NCBI GenBank assembly: GCA_036872755.1
Contig: JAVHNS010000004.1
Span: 62,001 to 126,000, forward strand
DNA: 64,000 bases
Direction: 5' to 3'
Source: Orbilia blumenaviensis
Lineage: Eukaryota > Ascomycota > Orbiliomycetes > Orbiliales > Orbiliaceae
This document shows positions 11,754-25,125 of the stretch, piece by piece; position 1 is the first letter of the stretch; the number at the start of each line of letters is the position of its first letter. A program made the translations under genes and the position numbers. The notes beneath the pieces were generated by a model. That model did not search any database, was not told where the DNA came from, and saw only the letters and a program-made list of their open reading frames with translations.

Positions 11754-13672
11754 GGGTTTAAAAGAGAGGAAGAGAAGGGAAAGAAAGGGTAGGTGCGTCG
11801 GCGTGTGGATGTGAAGAAGAGGATAGGATGATGAGGAGAAAGGAAGAAAGAGAGAGGGAGGGAGAGAGAAAAAAAAAAAAGAGGATGAATGAGCGTGTGG
11901 GAAAAGAAAAAGGAATGACCGAACCAGAGCCAAAGGAGTGAAGGAAACAGGACAAGAAAATCGAAAGCAAAAGCACAAGGGAGAGAAGGAACGGCCAACC
12001 AGGCGGACAATCCTCGGAATTATATGAACGTTGACATGTAAATTCAGGACGGGCAGGGTCCGGGATTTGTCGTCTCAGCGGTCATTATCCAACACACACG
12101 GTGCAGGAGGTTGTTCTCTCTCTCGTTCTTCTGGTTCTTCTGGTTCTTTCTCGCCTTGCCCTTCGATCCGTCGGTTTTAATTCAAACATGGTATATTTTA
12201 ATCTGAGCGCTGCTTTTTGATTCGACGGGGCGTATGAGGATATGGTGTAGCAGCAAGCACTGCTGCAGCTAGTGTCGGGAAAGCAGAAAAATGAATCGTA
12301 CCTCAAACCTTGCACTGACAATACCGCTTCGGCCCACGTATCAGGGTTGGCGGATTCTGTATGTAATGTACATGCATCCGTACATACAATACACAATGTA
12401 CATGCGCGTGTTCCGTATATTAATATTAATTAACGAAGCAGACATGCCTTGGCAGCTTACAGCTTATAACAACCCTGTGCATTTGGAGATCGCTTGTACA
12501 CAGTACACCGACAAGCACATATCTCTGAATCGGATGACCATACACATGTGCATCCCAATCTCAGATTCCTTGTCCGCCTTCACGTCAACACGGCCGAGTA
12601 TGTCCCAGGTACAATGTACATGAACAAAGTATACTATGAGGTAGTCTGAATGATCGATGTACTTGGTCGGCACATACTGCACATACGCAATGCGAGGTAT
12701 CAGATTGCGCCCTGTCGAGAGACCTCGTTTACCCGCTGGGTGCGGATTGGATGCAGAAGCACCTGTGCCATAGTTGTGTTTTGAGTCCCATATTCGCCAG
12801 GGGTGTGGCGTTTGAAGTTGGGCTCGAGGGGTCCGTCCGCCACCTCACAATGGCTGGCAGGAAATGCGCATGTCAATCCTGTCCGTCTTTACGGAGCATG
12901 CGTACACCCACATATTAAGTAGGTCCGGTAGGTACCTACTTACATAGTAATGTACATGTGCGTTTTGAATGAGTCTCCAAGTACTGGGGCCGGTAGCCGT
13001 CAGCACGACTGGCTTGTGCAAGAAAGCAGTAACTACGGAGTACTCACTGAAGCTAGAAGTAAGTACTCAAGTACGCAAGCATGCACAGATCTCAAAGGTA
13101 CATGTATCTACTGTGCAGGTATGGTCTTATGTAGAATTGTTCGATCGAGTTCGCAACCAGCATTGCTTCATGTATGTACGCATGGAGCGGGGTTGGTTGG
13201 GTAAAATAAAAAAGGAGGTGGGGTAGTACACAGGAGTATATCAACAGCGCAGCAGCGCTGCGACTGAAGCACATCGGGCCGAACGCCGTGAAGTACATAC
13301 CCCTTCCACCAGATGTGATGACGGCCAGGCCAGGTGCCCTGGCGCGGTCCTTACAGGGATTCCATGAGATTGCGAGGAGGGTGACAACGGCCGGGTTCCT
13401 GGCATGGCCAGGCAGCAAAGGTTGGAGTTTTGGGTCGGTTTCCAGAACGTGTTTCATATCTTGGCATCCTTGGCAACACCTCGCTGATGGATGGGCCAAA
13501 CGCCAGCCGGGTGAAGACTAGGGCACTGTAGCACTTGTAGTACATTCTCCCAATGTAATTTCGACACCACACTGCACCAGGCTATAGTCTCGAACACCAA
13601 AATCGACAACAGCAACCCATCCACAGCGCATCCATCAAATCCCCGCTCCCCGTGCACGGTTCAACAGCAAAG

Positions 13673-14614
13673 ATGCCCCGAGTGAGTATTTCGCACCACC
13701 TGTTGGATTATCTCAGCCATGCTTACTTCAAGCTCGTCACATGCATAGGGTGGGAGAGGCAGCCATTCAACCTCCGTCCCTGTCCCATTGGTAGAATTCC
13801 ACCCCAGGAAGGAAACACCCAGCTTGCTCAATCAAAACTCACGATCGCACATAGACACAAAGTGCACTTGATGCCAGAAAATCTTTTTATTGTACACCAC
13901 TCCTGTGCAGCCCTACTTCGAACTTTGTTTACTAACGCCTAACTCCTCTGCTCCTACCTGGTCTTCAAAGGCGAGCTATGTGGCAAGGTAAATCACAGCT
14001 GGATCCGGGATATATTTCGTACTCTAATTGAAGCCGTCGTGTTGAAACCCCGAAGGGCTATGGGAGAATGAACGAATTCGAGGCTCACGAGTCCTCATAT
14101 GACCATCAACATAAAAAGGTGGAACCCCCATATACTAGAAGAGATATATATACTTATATATTTGAATTTACTAATGTCAACATATCACTCTGGTTGTTTA
14201 TCGCATCTCTTACAGAGATTCATGGAGATGAAACAGATGCAGAGAGGTGCGTCGTCAGTTGAGGCTCGGAGGGAGCGTGAACGTCGTGCTGAGGAAAAGG
14301 CGGGTTTGATAACTATAAAGCCCCTTCGAACGCAAGGGGACAATGGGTTGCCAAAGCACTCCGACGATTCGGTATCACGAATTGGGAAAAAGGGATTTAA
14401 GAGTGCTTTTGGACGCGGAGATGAACAGCAGAGGGGCGATAAGCAGTCTACAGGTTTTAAGAAGGCATTTGCAGGTGACTCTGGTGAAGGGGGGCACCCG
14501 GCAGAAACTCCAGAGCTATACCACACCGCGGACACGGCCGGGAACCTTCCCAGCGATACAGATGATGACGATAGTATCCATAGCACCTATGACCCTACGA
14601 AGCCCACACTTTAA
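13673..14614 (+). CDS. Small conserved-looking protein of unknown function
   Basis: I do not recognise this family. A three-exon model is favoured: 9 coding nt (ATG CCC CGA, ending at 13681 before GTGAGT), a 17-nt exon at 13971-13987 between CAAAG and GTAAAT, and a large exon from about 14218. Joined, these begin MPRASYVARFMEMKQMQRG and give about 140 residues. Next comes a charged helical segment (EARRERERRAEEKAG), two related GFK-type motifs (KKGFKSAFG and TGFKKAFAG), and an acidic end (SDTDDDDSIHSTYDP). No membrane segment or signal peptide is seen, so a soluble nuclear or cytosolic protein is likely. The large exon is supported by its codon bias and repeated motifs; the two tiny 5' exons rest only on splice signals and phase. 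The stop lies 51 bases from the convergent MCP1-like gene. Confidence 0.6.
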
Positions 14615-14665
14615 AGCATCCAGCTGCCGATTGAGTGTAGACCTTAGGGGTCGGGGGTCGTATAA

Positions 14666-15739
14666 CTAAGCAACAGAACTGAGGCTGAGTATGGCATTGT
14701 AAAAATCGTCATAGTGTCTCCCTAGGTGGCCCACAGCCCTCCCAATTCTTGATATTCTTATAACACTCGTAAGCCAGACACCTGATACGACGGTGGCAAG
14801 GCATACTACCCGACTTTTCCAATTCTTTGGATAGCCCTTCCATCGAGCCCAACCTATCAGAAGGTTAATGAATTGCTAACTGGGAAACCAGAACACGAAG
14901 GTATTACCTTGGGCAACATGGAATGTGCCAACTATAGCGAGAGCAGGATACATGAACCAGCTAAGGTATTTCAATTGGACGAAGCCGTGAGCTAAGAATC
15001 CAATCCCAATACTTTCACTTCCCCCGTCTCTGATAAGAGGCAACAGCCGAACAATGCTAAAGTGAATAGCAACCATCGGTATAAGAAGATATCCGCTCCC
15101 CTGTAGGATACCCAAATCCCTAAACCAGATCACTCGGCCATACTTGTTGTATTGTTTGACCCTTCGGATGATACGGAGTGCTACACCGGAAACTATGTGG
15201 GCTCCCACACTCCCGAGGACAAGGCATGGCTCTATTACATCATTTTGATAGATCACTCGGGACAAAAGCAGGGAACTATCCGTGGCTTCTGCATCCCCAA
15301 ACAGAGGGAAGATACCAGTAGTGAACCAATGGATGCCCAAGAACCCGGTAAAAATGTAAGAAGATATTTGTTGGGTTTTGACAACTATGACATGTGGTGG
15401 TCGTAAATATATTAGCCTGGGAAATAATATGAATTTGATCCGCTTCTTCTTCATTTCTTTGTTTGGGGGGGGGGGGGTATCTGGACAAGAGGAACAGTAC
15501 TCAGGTACCAGGCATCAGGTACATACGGTAGTGTGTGATTCGATGGGCTCCTTCCGAAGAACCTACATTATGCAACGTGCCTATCTGCGTCGACAGCCCA
15601 TCAGTCTCCAGTGGCGATGGTTCCAACTCGAGCAATCGGAGCTCGCGGTCTGGTGACGATTTGGACCTGCGTTGAAAACGTTGTCACCCGGTTAGTTTCC
15701 CGGAGAATGAAACAGGTTCGTCTTTCGCGGGTCGTACAT
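14666..15739 (-). CDS. MCP1: Mcp1-like (DUF1691) mitochondrial outer-membrane protein
   Basis: Multi-pass membrane protein resembling yeast Mcp1, which acts in mitochondrial lipid homeostasis together with Vps13. The core exon carries SSYIFTGFLGIHWFTTG, IEPCLVLGSVGAHIVSGVAL and RIIRRVKQYNKYG, typical of the two-lobed DUF1691 helical layout. The last exon begins GWARWKGYPKNW after an acceptor near 14859 and ends SLSSVA at 14666. The upstream exon reads RELRLLELEPSPLETDG and THY, joined to LVKTQQISSY through an intron that contains a run of 13 G (15465-15477). The start at 15739 (MYDPRKTNL) needs one more intron with a weak GTTTCA donor, so the first few codons are uncertain. It is divergent from ETR1, also a mitochondrial gene. 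Confidence 0.75.
15465..15477. repeat. Poly-G tract (13 G) inside an MCP1-like intron
   Basis: Run of 13 G on the plus strand, read as 13 C within the intron that precedes the LVKTQQISSY exon. Confidence 0.85.
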
Positions 15740-16554
15740 TATATTCGCGAGATGATGCTCAGCTTAGCCGGCCTGTGGTAGTACCCACGAAACTGAAATC
15801 TAAGAGGAAGAAGATGTCTCATACATATAGAAGATAAAGGTATTATTATTATATTCGGTATAGTTGTTGATTCGGACCTTCCGTTAGTGAGGTTTAACTA
15901 ATTTTAAGTTAGGTACTCTTGCTTTGCTTCGATAGGCTAGCGCTAATTAATCAGCTCGCACTTTACCCAGGGGTTAAACGGAAGTACCTACCTGTACTAG
16001 GACGTAGTGTCCACCTACTTACTACCTACTTACTACCTGTATAGGCTAAGTAGTTGGTTACTGACTTTACGTATCCGTACTTAAGCGAGTAAGTCGGTAA
16101 ACAGGAAGTGCGTGGTATCGATCTGGTGGGTAATGCATACCTACTTACCTAATGTACTTTCCATTGCAATATTAATATAGAATATATTGGTGCAATGATT
16201 AACGAGCAGGGCTTAGCTCGGGATACCGATATGTATGCATATGATCTACGGATCACGTCAATTGCAATTAATTGCGCCAGCATCGTCAGACTTGCCGGCT
16301 GCAATAAGTTGCTCGCTTAAGCTACTTAAGCAGTTAACTAGTAACTAGGTACCTAGTTGGCTTCTGAAATTCGCTAAAATCACAACACTCGATGCAGTAC
16401 GCCGTGCAAGGTAGGCAATATAGCACAGTATTACTCTTAAAGCCAGCACTATCGCGTCGATATCTAGATATCCACAACAGCCGAACAATTTAGAATCCTG
16501 ACCTCTGTCGTAGACCCTGGTTTGCGAAGACGATATCCGGAATAAATAATACAA
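15740..16554. promoter_or_regulatory. Divergent promoter region between MCP1-like gene and ETR1
   Basis: About 0.8 kb between two outward-facing genes for mitochondrial proteins. It holds many TACCTACT and ACTTAAG-type short repeats (for example 15980-16100 and 16315-16360). No TATA box near either start is convincing. Confidence 0.45.
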
Positions 16555-18004
16555 ATGTTACAGTTGATTTCGATACGCTCGCTCCGCCGCGCAAGCCGTG
16601 TCAGTGTCCAGCAAACTTTGAAAGCGAATCGGTACTATTCCACCAGGTTTGGCTATACGCTTAGCCGATGCCTTGTTTTTTCAAACTTTGGGCAACCTGA
16701 CAAAGTCCTCAAGTAAGTGGTTGGTTACCGACAAGTCCCGCAGGACTGACAATTCCCGCCTCCGAGAAGATTACATTCGTATTCCATACCACCCCCATAC
16801 GACGATATCATCAATGTCAAGTTCATCGCCTCGCCAATCAATCCTGCAGATATCAACCAAGTAAGTCCGAATGCAAATTCCGTAGAGCATGCTATAAAAA
16901 CAGCACAGGCTCTTCGTCTGGAACTTAATCCATGCATGGTGTACACATTCTCTCTCAGATCAGAATCATTTCGCGCTAACACTCCGACCAAAAGATAGAA
17001 GGTGTTTACCCCGAAAAACCAGAGTTTACGCTGGGACTAGGGACGGGTGAAAAGAGTGCGGTCCCTGGAAATGAAGGCCTTGTCCAGGTCATATCATGCG
17101 GGTCAAAGGTCGACCCCTCCATCCGGCCTGGACAATGGGCTATAATGTCTGGCCCAAATTTTGGTACATGGAGAACATACGCCCAAGCCAGAAAATCCAA
17201 TTTGATTATGCTACCTAATATAGAAGGGGTATCCCCTATACAAGCTGCCACAGCCTCAGTAAATCCCTCCACTGCATACCGTATGCTCAAAGACTTCGCA
17301 GAGCTAGGAGCAGGTGACTATTTTGTTCAAAATGCTGCCAACAGTGGGGTGGGAAGGTCAGCTATCCAAATTGGTAAGGAATGGGGCTTCAAAAGTATCA
17401 ATATTGTTAGGGATAGACCCGGCATCGATGAGTTGAAGGAAGAGCTGAGAGCCATGGGTGGAACTGAGGTTATCACAGAAGCGGAGGCGAGAGATAGGAG
17501 ATATATTGCTCAAATAACAGGAGGGCAGCCTGTTAAACTTGCCCTGAATTGTGTTGGCGGCGAGTCTGCTACAAACCTTACTCGGATTTTAGGGTAGGTA
17601 TATGACAAAATGGTTTCAATCGTTTGGGCTGGTATTTTCGGTATAAAGCTAATCCACTATTGAACCCCAAATATAGGCATGGTGGCCACCTTGTCACCTA
17701 TGGAGCAATGGCAAAATTACCACTATCTATACCCGCCAGCGCTTTAATTTTCAAGAACATCCACTGCCACGGATTTTGGATATCCGCATGGTCCAAAAAA
17801 AACGAAGTAGCCAGGTACGAGATGATCACAGATATTTTTGACTGGGTTCGTGATGGAAAATTTAAAGACATCCCCTACGAAACGATTCAATGGTCTGAAG
17901 ATACCGAATTGGAGAAGTTGATGGATCCAATAAGAAAGGGGATATCCGAATATAGCGGAAGGAAAGGAATATTTGTTATGGAAGAAACCGGAAACCCTTC
18001 CTAG
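16555..18004 (+). CDS. ETR1: Mitochondrial trans-2-enoyl-thioester reductase (Etr1/MECR)
   Basis: NADPH-dependent reductase for the last step of each round of mitochondrial type II fatty-acid synthesis, which supplies octanoyl chains for lipoate. The first exon encodes an arginine-rich presequence (MLQLISIRSLRRASRVSVQQ) and FGQPDKVLK. The second gives LHSYSIPPPYDD and ASPINPADINQ. The third gives EGVYPEKPEFTLG, GNEGLVQVI, FGTWRTYAQA, NPSTAYRML and the nucleotide-binding QNAANSGVGRSAIQIGK. After an intron near 17595 it continues HGGHLVTYGAM and HGFWISAW. This is the medium-chain dehydrogenase fold without structural zinc, as expected for MECR. The predicted length of about 400 residues is normal. 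The start is set by the presequence and by the conserved FxxFG block. Confidence 0.93.
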
Positions 18005-18093
18005 ACAGACAAAAAAATCAATAAAAGCGTTCGGTTCATTAGTAGCTACCCTATGTTGTTCGCTCGACCCGGCCTCACTGATAACGAGGTGAT

Positions 18094-20157
18094 TTATGTC
18101 CCAACTTCCGATAGGCTTTCGACGAGCGTAGCAATATCGAACAACCGACCCTCGTCACCATACTGGGCAGTGATCTGAAGGCCCATAGGCAGGTCCCCGT
18201 TCCCATGCACCGGCACAGATATAGCAGGAAGCCCAGCCATACTAGCAGGGACCGTGAAAACATCATTTATATAGCCACCTACCCCTGTTCCATCCGCTAT
18301 TACAACGTCACTGAGACTCGGAGCAGACGATATCGATACGGGGGATAAGAGAAAATCGATGCCATCATCATCACTCGAACGTTGTTTTAGACTAGAATTG
18401 AGGGGATTGGGCGCAGCAAAAACCCTATCAAAGTCCTCCTTGATCAACCGTCGAACTTTTTGCGCATGAATGAAGTAGTTCTCCATAGCCCTGATACCAG
18501 ATGGCTTTCATTAGTCCCGACTGTCGCATACTACTCAAGGGGTATTTGGGACTTACTCAGAGGTCAAACTGTAATTACCGAGGAGGATTCTGCGGCGGAC
18601 CTCTTTCCCAAATCCTTTCTCCCTTGCCACCGCAATCGAATGCAGCGAGGGGGGAATGCTACCGTCTGGCTTCGATGCGGTTATTGTGGAAGGACCAAAC
18701 TCAATTCCGTCATATTTTGCCAGGTTTGAAGAAGCTTCAGCAAGTGCTATCATGTAGTATGAACTAACAGCATGTCGTGTTGATGGTATCTCGATAGGTT
18801 TAATACAGTGGCCAAGGTCGCGGAGTGCTGCCAGAACTGATACCCAGGAAGCTTTTAGAGTATTTGATACCTCTGCAACATTGTAATCCTAACACACATT
18901 AGGTTTGCGGACATGAAAATATTCAAAATAAAACATACTATTGGTACTCCTATACGCCACACCGGATTGCGATTCGCGGCTGGCCGGGAGGCAATCGCCT
19001 GCTTTTTGATTTTGCGCCGAAGGTAATCATCCAACGAGGATGGGTCGGCTGGGTCATGCTGATTCAAACAATCTGTAATGGTATTGCTTGAATTAGTTTC
19101 ATCTCTTGGTAGATGGTAGATTTCGCAGAAACTAGAAGTCTTTACCAAATACCAACTGTGCCGACCGGACGTCGCGAGTAAATATTCCAATGGTATCTAG
19201 GGAGTTTGCATAAGCGACTAAGCCCCGTCGAGACAGTAATCCGTAGGAGGGCTTGAAGCCAACAACCCCGCAATACGAAGCGGGAAGTCGAACTGATCCT
19301 CCGGTGTCTGAGCCCAGGGCCCTAGTTTTAATCGTTTCCTCGTTAGCCCTAACTGAGTAGACGGGGGTAGGGCGGTGTAAACCAACCCAAAGCATAAATT
19401 AGCTGCCACAGCTGCGGCACTACCTCCGGAAGATCCACCAGCGGAGTAGTCAGAGGTGTTCGGGGAATAAGGGTTTTTGACGGGACCGTGAAAACCGGTG
19501 GTAGAATATGATCTATGGGCTTGCGGCCGATTAGTGGTTTCCGATACACACGTCCACACAGTTCTAATATTTTGACAAAAATTTCAGAGCTAGCGAATGT
19601 ATGCATGTTGGAGGAATACCCCATCCCGAACTCGTCCATGTTTGTCTTGCCAACAATTATCGCGCCCGAATTCTTCAACATCGTTACTACGGTCGAATCG
19701 TATTCTGGCTTAAAGTCTAGGACGGGCAGAGAATGTTTATTGTGAATTAGCAAGGGTTGAATGGAAATATCCATGTTGCCTTTTTCTTCTTTTTGTTCTT
19801 CTTCTTCTTCTTCTTTTTTGTTCAATTACCAGCAAGCATCGAAGAGGAACATGAAGTAGTCATATCCTTAGTGCATATGTTGTCTTTGACAGCGAAGGTA
19901 GTGCCATCCAGCGGGGAGAGAGGTGTTCCTACAAAGTTCAAAACAAATCGTCAACAAACAGGCATCGGGGAATACTCGGGCTTGGATGGGAGCGATTAAG
20001 TGCCGGTACCAGTGTCATGCCTCCGGGAGGCAGCCAATGCTCTCTCCTTGAGCTCTTGCTCAGGGGAAATGCACACGAAAGCATTGAGATGTCGGTTCCG
20101 TTGGTAAATGGTTCGCAGGCAATTGAGAGCCTCGGGTAGGATGGGCTTGGCTGCCAT
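18094..20157 (-). CDS. HER2: Glutamyl-tRNA(Gln) amidotransferase subunit A, mitochondrial (GatA/Her2)
   Basis: Amidase-family subunit that releases ammonia from glutamine so that mischarged Glu-tRNA(Gln) can be amidated in mitochondria. The amidase triad is visible in order. The lysine is in [10 protein letters not shown] (near 19880), the cis-serine in [11 protein letters not shown] (near 19420), and the nucleophile serine in [12 protein letters not shown] (near 19300). Other family blocks are [33 protein letters not shown] and, near the end, [17 protein letters not shown] with PMGLQI. The 5' exon starts [11 protein letters not shown] at 20157 and runs to HDTG before a GTACCG donor. At least five introns interrupt the gene; one has a TTC-rich tract near 19785-19820. 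The 3' end lies 90 bases from the convergent ETR1 stop. Confidence 0.93.
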
Positions 20158-22643
20158 ACTAGTCTATAAGATCGCGTCCCCAGATGATGGGTTAAATTTA
20201 TAAAATATTCAATGGATTGATGGTATCTTGAATGATATCAATGTTACCAAGTTAGTACTTAAGAGGTACTTAAGAAATAGCCAGCAGGTAAGTACCTACT
20301 TACCTAGCAATGTGCCCATGCTCCCAAAGCCCTGTACCTACTGAAATACTTAAGCAAGTACCTAGGTACCTATTGACGCTACTATATACTTAAGTAAGTA
20401 TTTAGCTCCAAAATTTAGATTTAATAATATATAGGGAGGTAATTTTGTGTATTGTTTGCGTACATGTGGAGAACCCCGGGAGTTCAATGCAATGCAAAAT
20501 GGGGATATTATCTGAAGGGGACAAAATGTGTTGGCAGATGTTGTGACAAAGTTTTACGCAAATATGCATCCCTGCACCCCGAGCCAGTCTTGTAACGTAA
20601 ATCTCGGGCCTCGGGACTCGACGTCAACCCGCGCCCTGCACCTATTTGACCAAACATCTAAGTTCTCTGGTACGTAAATTTACAAGTTGGTACCTAAGCA
20701 CCTAAATTTAATAGGTACGTACTTTGATTACTTAAGTAGTCAGGGGCGTATGTCATATGTATACCAGATACCAGGGCTATGGGTACCCCAACACGGATCT
20801 GGTGTTTGCGACTCGCACCAGCACCTCAAAATCTTCTCATTGCGTTAGAATATATTGCACGTCAAGTCTTAACTGTAATTGCAACCTGACGGAACGCCAG
20901 TGCACACCACGGACGACGCGGCGGGTTTTACGTAGTATACAGATATACATAGGTACCGTGTCTGAAGCTCAGCCTGGACCAGTACTAGTTAATCACGTTA
21001 CGCTATAAAACACTGGATCTTTTTTTTCTTCTAGAAGTGCCAAGTTCAGCTAGATAGTCATATATATACACCGGGTCGCGAAACCACTGGTACATATCTA
21101 TCTATAGGTAAGTAAGTATCTATGTCTCAATTCACATTAGAATCGATGGCATTTATGCATATATACTAAATTTAGCTACCTAGCTTATAAAGGCGTGTAT
21201 TCTTCCCGAAGGCCCGTATCATTTCCTACCGGCTATATATCAAGCTACACCAGCTCAGCATCTAGACCCACCAGTACCGATCAAGTTTTCATAATATATA
21301 TTTCCATAGTAGTCCGTTTCGTGGAGCCGGGTATTTAGGTGTTTCAGCCTCGACTACACCAAAGAGGCCTCCTAGTTCAGGTGCAATACAGGTCCGGTCT
21401 GTCTCATGCAAAGACACTGGGTAGGTGTTATTTAGTCTTGTTGCACTTGTGCTGAGAAATAAAGCTTAAAAGCCAGTGTTTTTACTTACGCTACTCTAGG
21501 TAGGCATCCGCGGTAATTATATGCTTGAGTCCCCCCGATTACAAGTAAATATATTGGTTTCATAGCCATAAACTCAGATCTCAATTACTGAAGAGCATGA
21601 ATGAGGGCTAATTATAGACAAGCAGGTGCTGTTATAATTAAGTACCCAGGTACTCATTTTGGAAAGCTTGAGGTGTTCGCCGAACGCCCGACTTATTAGG
21701 GACCTACCTAGTACTTACTTAAGTACTTAAGTACTTGACCTGGTTCAAGCGAGAGCGAAGGCCACGCATGCAAGTTTGCGCTTCCTCGACATTTTGTTTG
21801 TATGATATCGGCTAGCATTCTCACAACCGGGCGTGTGCCAACCAGATCCGATTGAAGTCGTTGCTTGGGATCCAGGAACTTTTAATTCAACCCAGCCACG
21901 ATGGCGGTCCTAGCATCTCTACGGACCCTTTTTCTGAAGGTGAGCTGGAATTTTCCTTAGTATCTGAGTACCTCCAGTAGGTATCTTCTCCCTCCCCTCT
22001 TTCTTTCTTGCTTGTCTGGTCCCTCTTTGGGGTTGCGGGGCTCGCATTGGGGCCCAAAACCCAATTCTAGCTAGGAATATAGGTACCGACCTCCCACCTC
22101 AGAGATGCTGGAATATCCTCAGCTAGGAGGTCGCTACTAGGTTGCCCGGTATACTTGGGTTTCTAGCCCGTGGCCGAGCTTCCAGGGCGTCTGGGCTGTC
22201 GTTGCCTCTGCCAGCGTTACTACCACTCTGGTGTAGATGACAACCCATCCCACTTCGCATGACCAACCCACTACCTACCTACACTTCTAGTACTGAAGCA
22301 CCTACCATCGCAGCCATCACTACCACAAACAATCCTTTCTCTAGGTAATCGCTATTAACAAATTACCACTGCCACCATCGTCACTATCGAAGAGCCCAGA
22401 GGTTCCCCCCGTCCTCTCTGGTTCCTTTCTCCCACATTCTCTACTTTCTTCTCGCAGCTCCTGGAATCCCTATGTCCATATATCACTCTATCACCCTTGT
22501 GTGCTCACAATCCTGATACTCTGAAACAAACAAGCTCCAAATACTGCCGCAGGCTTCCCACCTAACTAAAACAAATCCCGGGCGTCATCTAGGTCTTGGT
22601 CTTTCTCCGAATACCCTCGTTTGCCTATACAATTAGACAAAAA
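20158..22643. other. 2.5 kb gene-poor divergent region rich in GGTACC and CTTAAG words
   Basis: Between divergently read HER2 and TAD2. No coding segment with family resemblance was found on either strand. The stretch is dense in short palindromes such as AAGTACCTAGGTACCT (20355-20372) and repeated ACTTAAGTACTT (21715-21738). The last 500 bases before TAD2 are C/T-rich, as in a fungal 5' leader. Confidence 0.5.
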
Positions 22644-23640
<997 letters not shown>

Positions 23641-23967
23641 TCCATGTGTTCTCCGCTGACTTTCCATCATCCTTTCTTTATTATTTCCTTGCTTTGCTGG
23701 AGTGTAGCTAAGCGGCCAGCTAGTGACATCGCGCGGAAGTACCAAAGCTGAGGGCCTTGGTTATGGGACAACTTCTGGCATGTATTTTCGTTGTTATCTT
23801 TGGCGGTGTTGTCTCCTGGCCGCGTCATGTCGGTCGGGTCGGATTCCCTGTGTCCTGGACTATTTCCGGTTGAACTTCCTGTACTTCTAGGCGCCGGCGC
23901 TCCATAGCTTCTAAGCTTGGTATTTAAATTGCATTGCATACGGTGATCATGGTTTGATTAAAGAGAG

Positions 23968-23988
23968 AAAAAAAAAAAAAAAAAAAAA
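23968..23988. repeat. Poly-A tract (21 A)
   Basis: Uninterrupted run of 21 A, about 330 bases 3' of the TAD2 stop. Confidence 0.85.
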
Positions 23989-25125
23989 GGAGGAGGCCAA
24001 CAGCATCGGTATAGTGCAGAGGAGTAGTTTGGCCTCGCGTCGATTCAAATCGCCGAGGTTGTCATGAATGGATGTCCAAATGTTAACGAACCCAATTGAG
24101 TGTTGCATGTTGTAAGGCTAGGGTTGGAGGGTTTGCCAAGCTGGGGTGGTCTCACAATGATATCAGTGGTCCTTTTCTCTCCTTCCACCATACCCTGGTA
24201 GATTCGTGCATGTGGGCGGCCGGTAACTACACGTACATGTGGGTGCATTGCAGTGGGGGGGCCTGAGCTCTTGAACTAGTGGACCAGCGACCCCTCCTGG
24301 AGGCCCCCACTTTAGCCCGGCTTGAAGGGCTTGGTTGGCCAATTGGCTGAGGCCGGCGTCCAACATTACCGGTTTAAACTAGTTACCCCTCATTCGTGCA
24401 AACATTCGGAGAGAGTGAAATTTTGCATCTGCATCTGCATTTGCATTCGGCGGCGGGCAGCGCAATTTGCGATTGCATTAATGTTAAATCCTATGCTATG
24501 ATGCCACAGAATTATTCAAACCGAACCAGATGGTTGCGATTCGAATGTGAGCGTATACTTACGTGGGTACATACATGTATCACCTCTAGGTTAGTACCTA
24601 GGTAGGCTAGTTGGGTACGTAACCCATGGTATTGATTAGAACTACCACTTATTTTATCTTACCGGACCGTTACTGTAGATGTTACTGTATTTTAATATAT
24701 TGAATGAAACAGAAAATAAAATGTTGTAGACAAAATAAAACCAGATGTGCCTTTAGAGACCAGCCCTGATCTGTACATGTCCGGCGCACCAGGCCGTGCA
24801 TACGTAAACGAAACCAAAAACTCAATGGGAGCGACCTAGGTACCTAGTTACTAAAACTCAAGACCGGTCCTCACGTCACCTAAGTAACTAAGTACCTACC
24901 CACTCACCCAACCAACCAAGACGGCAGCCCTTCTACCCCTCCCCCCTCATCCCTCTTCCCCCAGAAGCACCCAAGTGCATGTACCTACGCCACCAACTTT
25001 TTAGTAAGTTGACTTGAGAACCTAGGTACCTAGGAAGTACCTAAGACCGAGATTGGAAAAGTCAGTAGTATATAGGTATCTCCTTCCTACCTACCTCCTT
25101 CAATCCTCCTGCCCTGACCTCCAAA

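Larger units (their letters stand above)
10580..13672. other. Long divergent intergenic region upstream of the homeobox gene
   Basis: This 3.1 kb gap separates divergently read genes. The part next to the homeobox gene is T/A- and purine-rich with simple repeats; the part at 12.3-13.2 kb is rich in the palindrome-like GTACATG. Open frames in it are composition artefacts of poly-purine tracts. It probably includes a long, intron-containing 5' leader of the homeobox gene, but no transcript limits can be seen. Confidence 0.5.

Noticed and set aside
13092..13499. Minus-strand frame of 135 codons in the 13.1-13.5 kb gap
   Set aside because: Mixed composition, no recognisable domain, overlaps other frames on both strands and has no splice partners.
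20158..22643. Degenerate transposon in the gene-poor region
   Set aside because: No transposase or reverse transcriptase motif, terminal repeats or target-site duplication was found.
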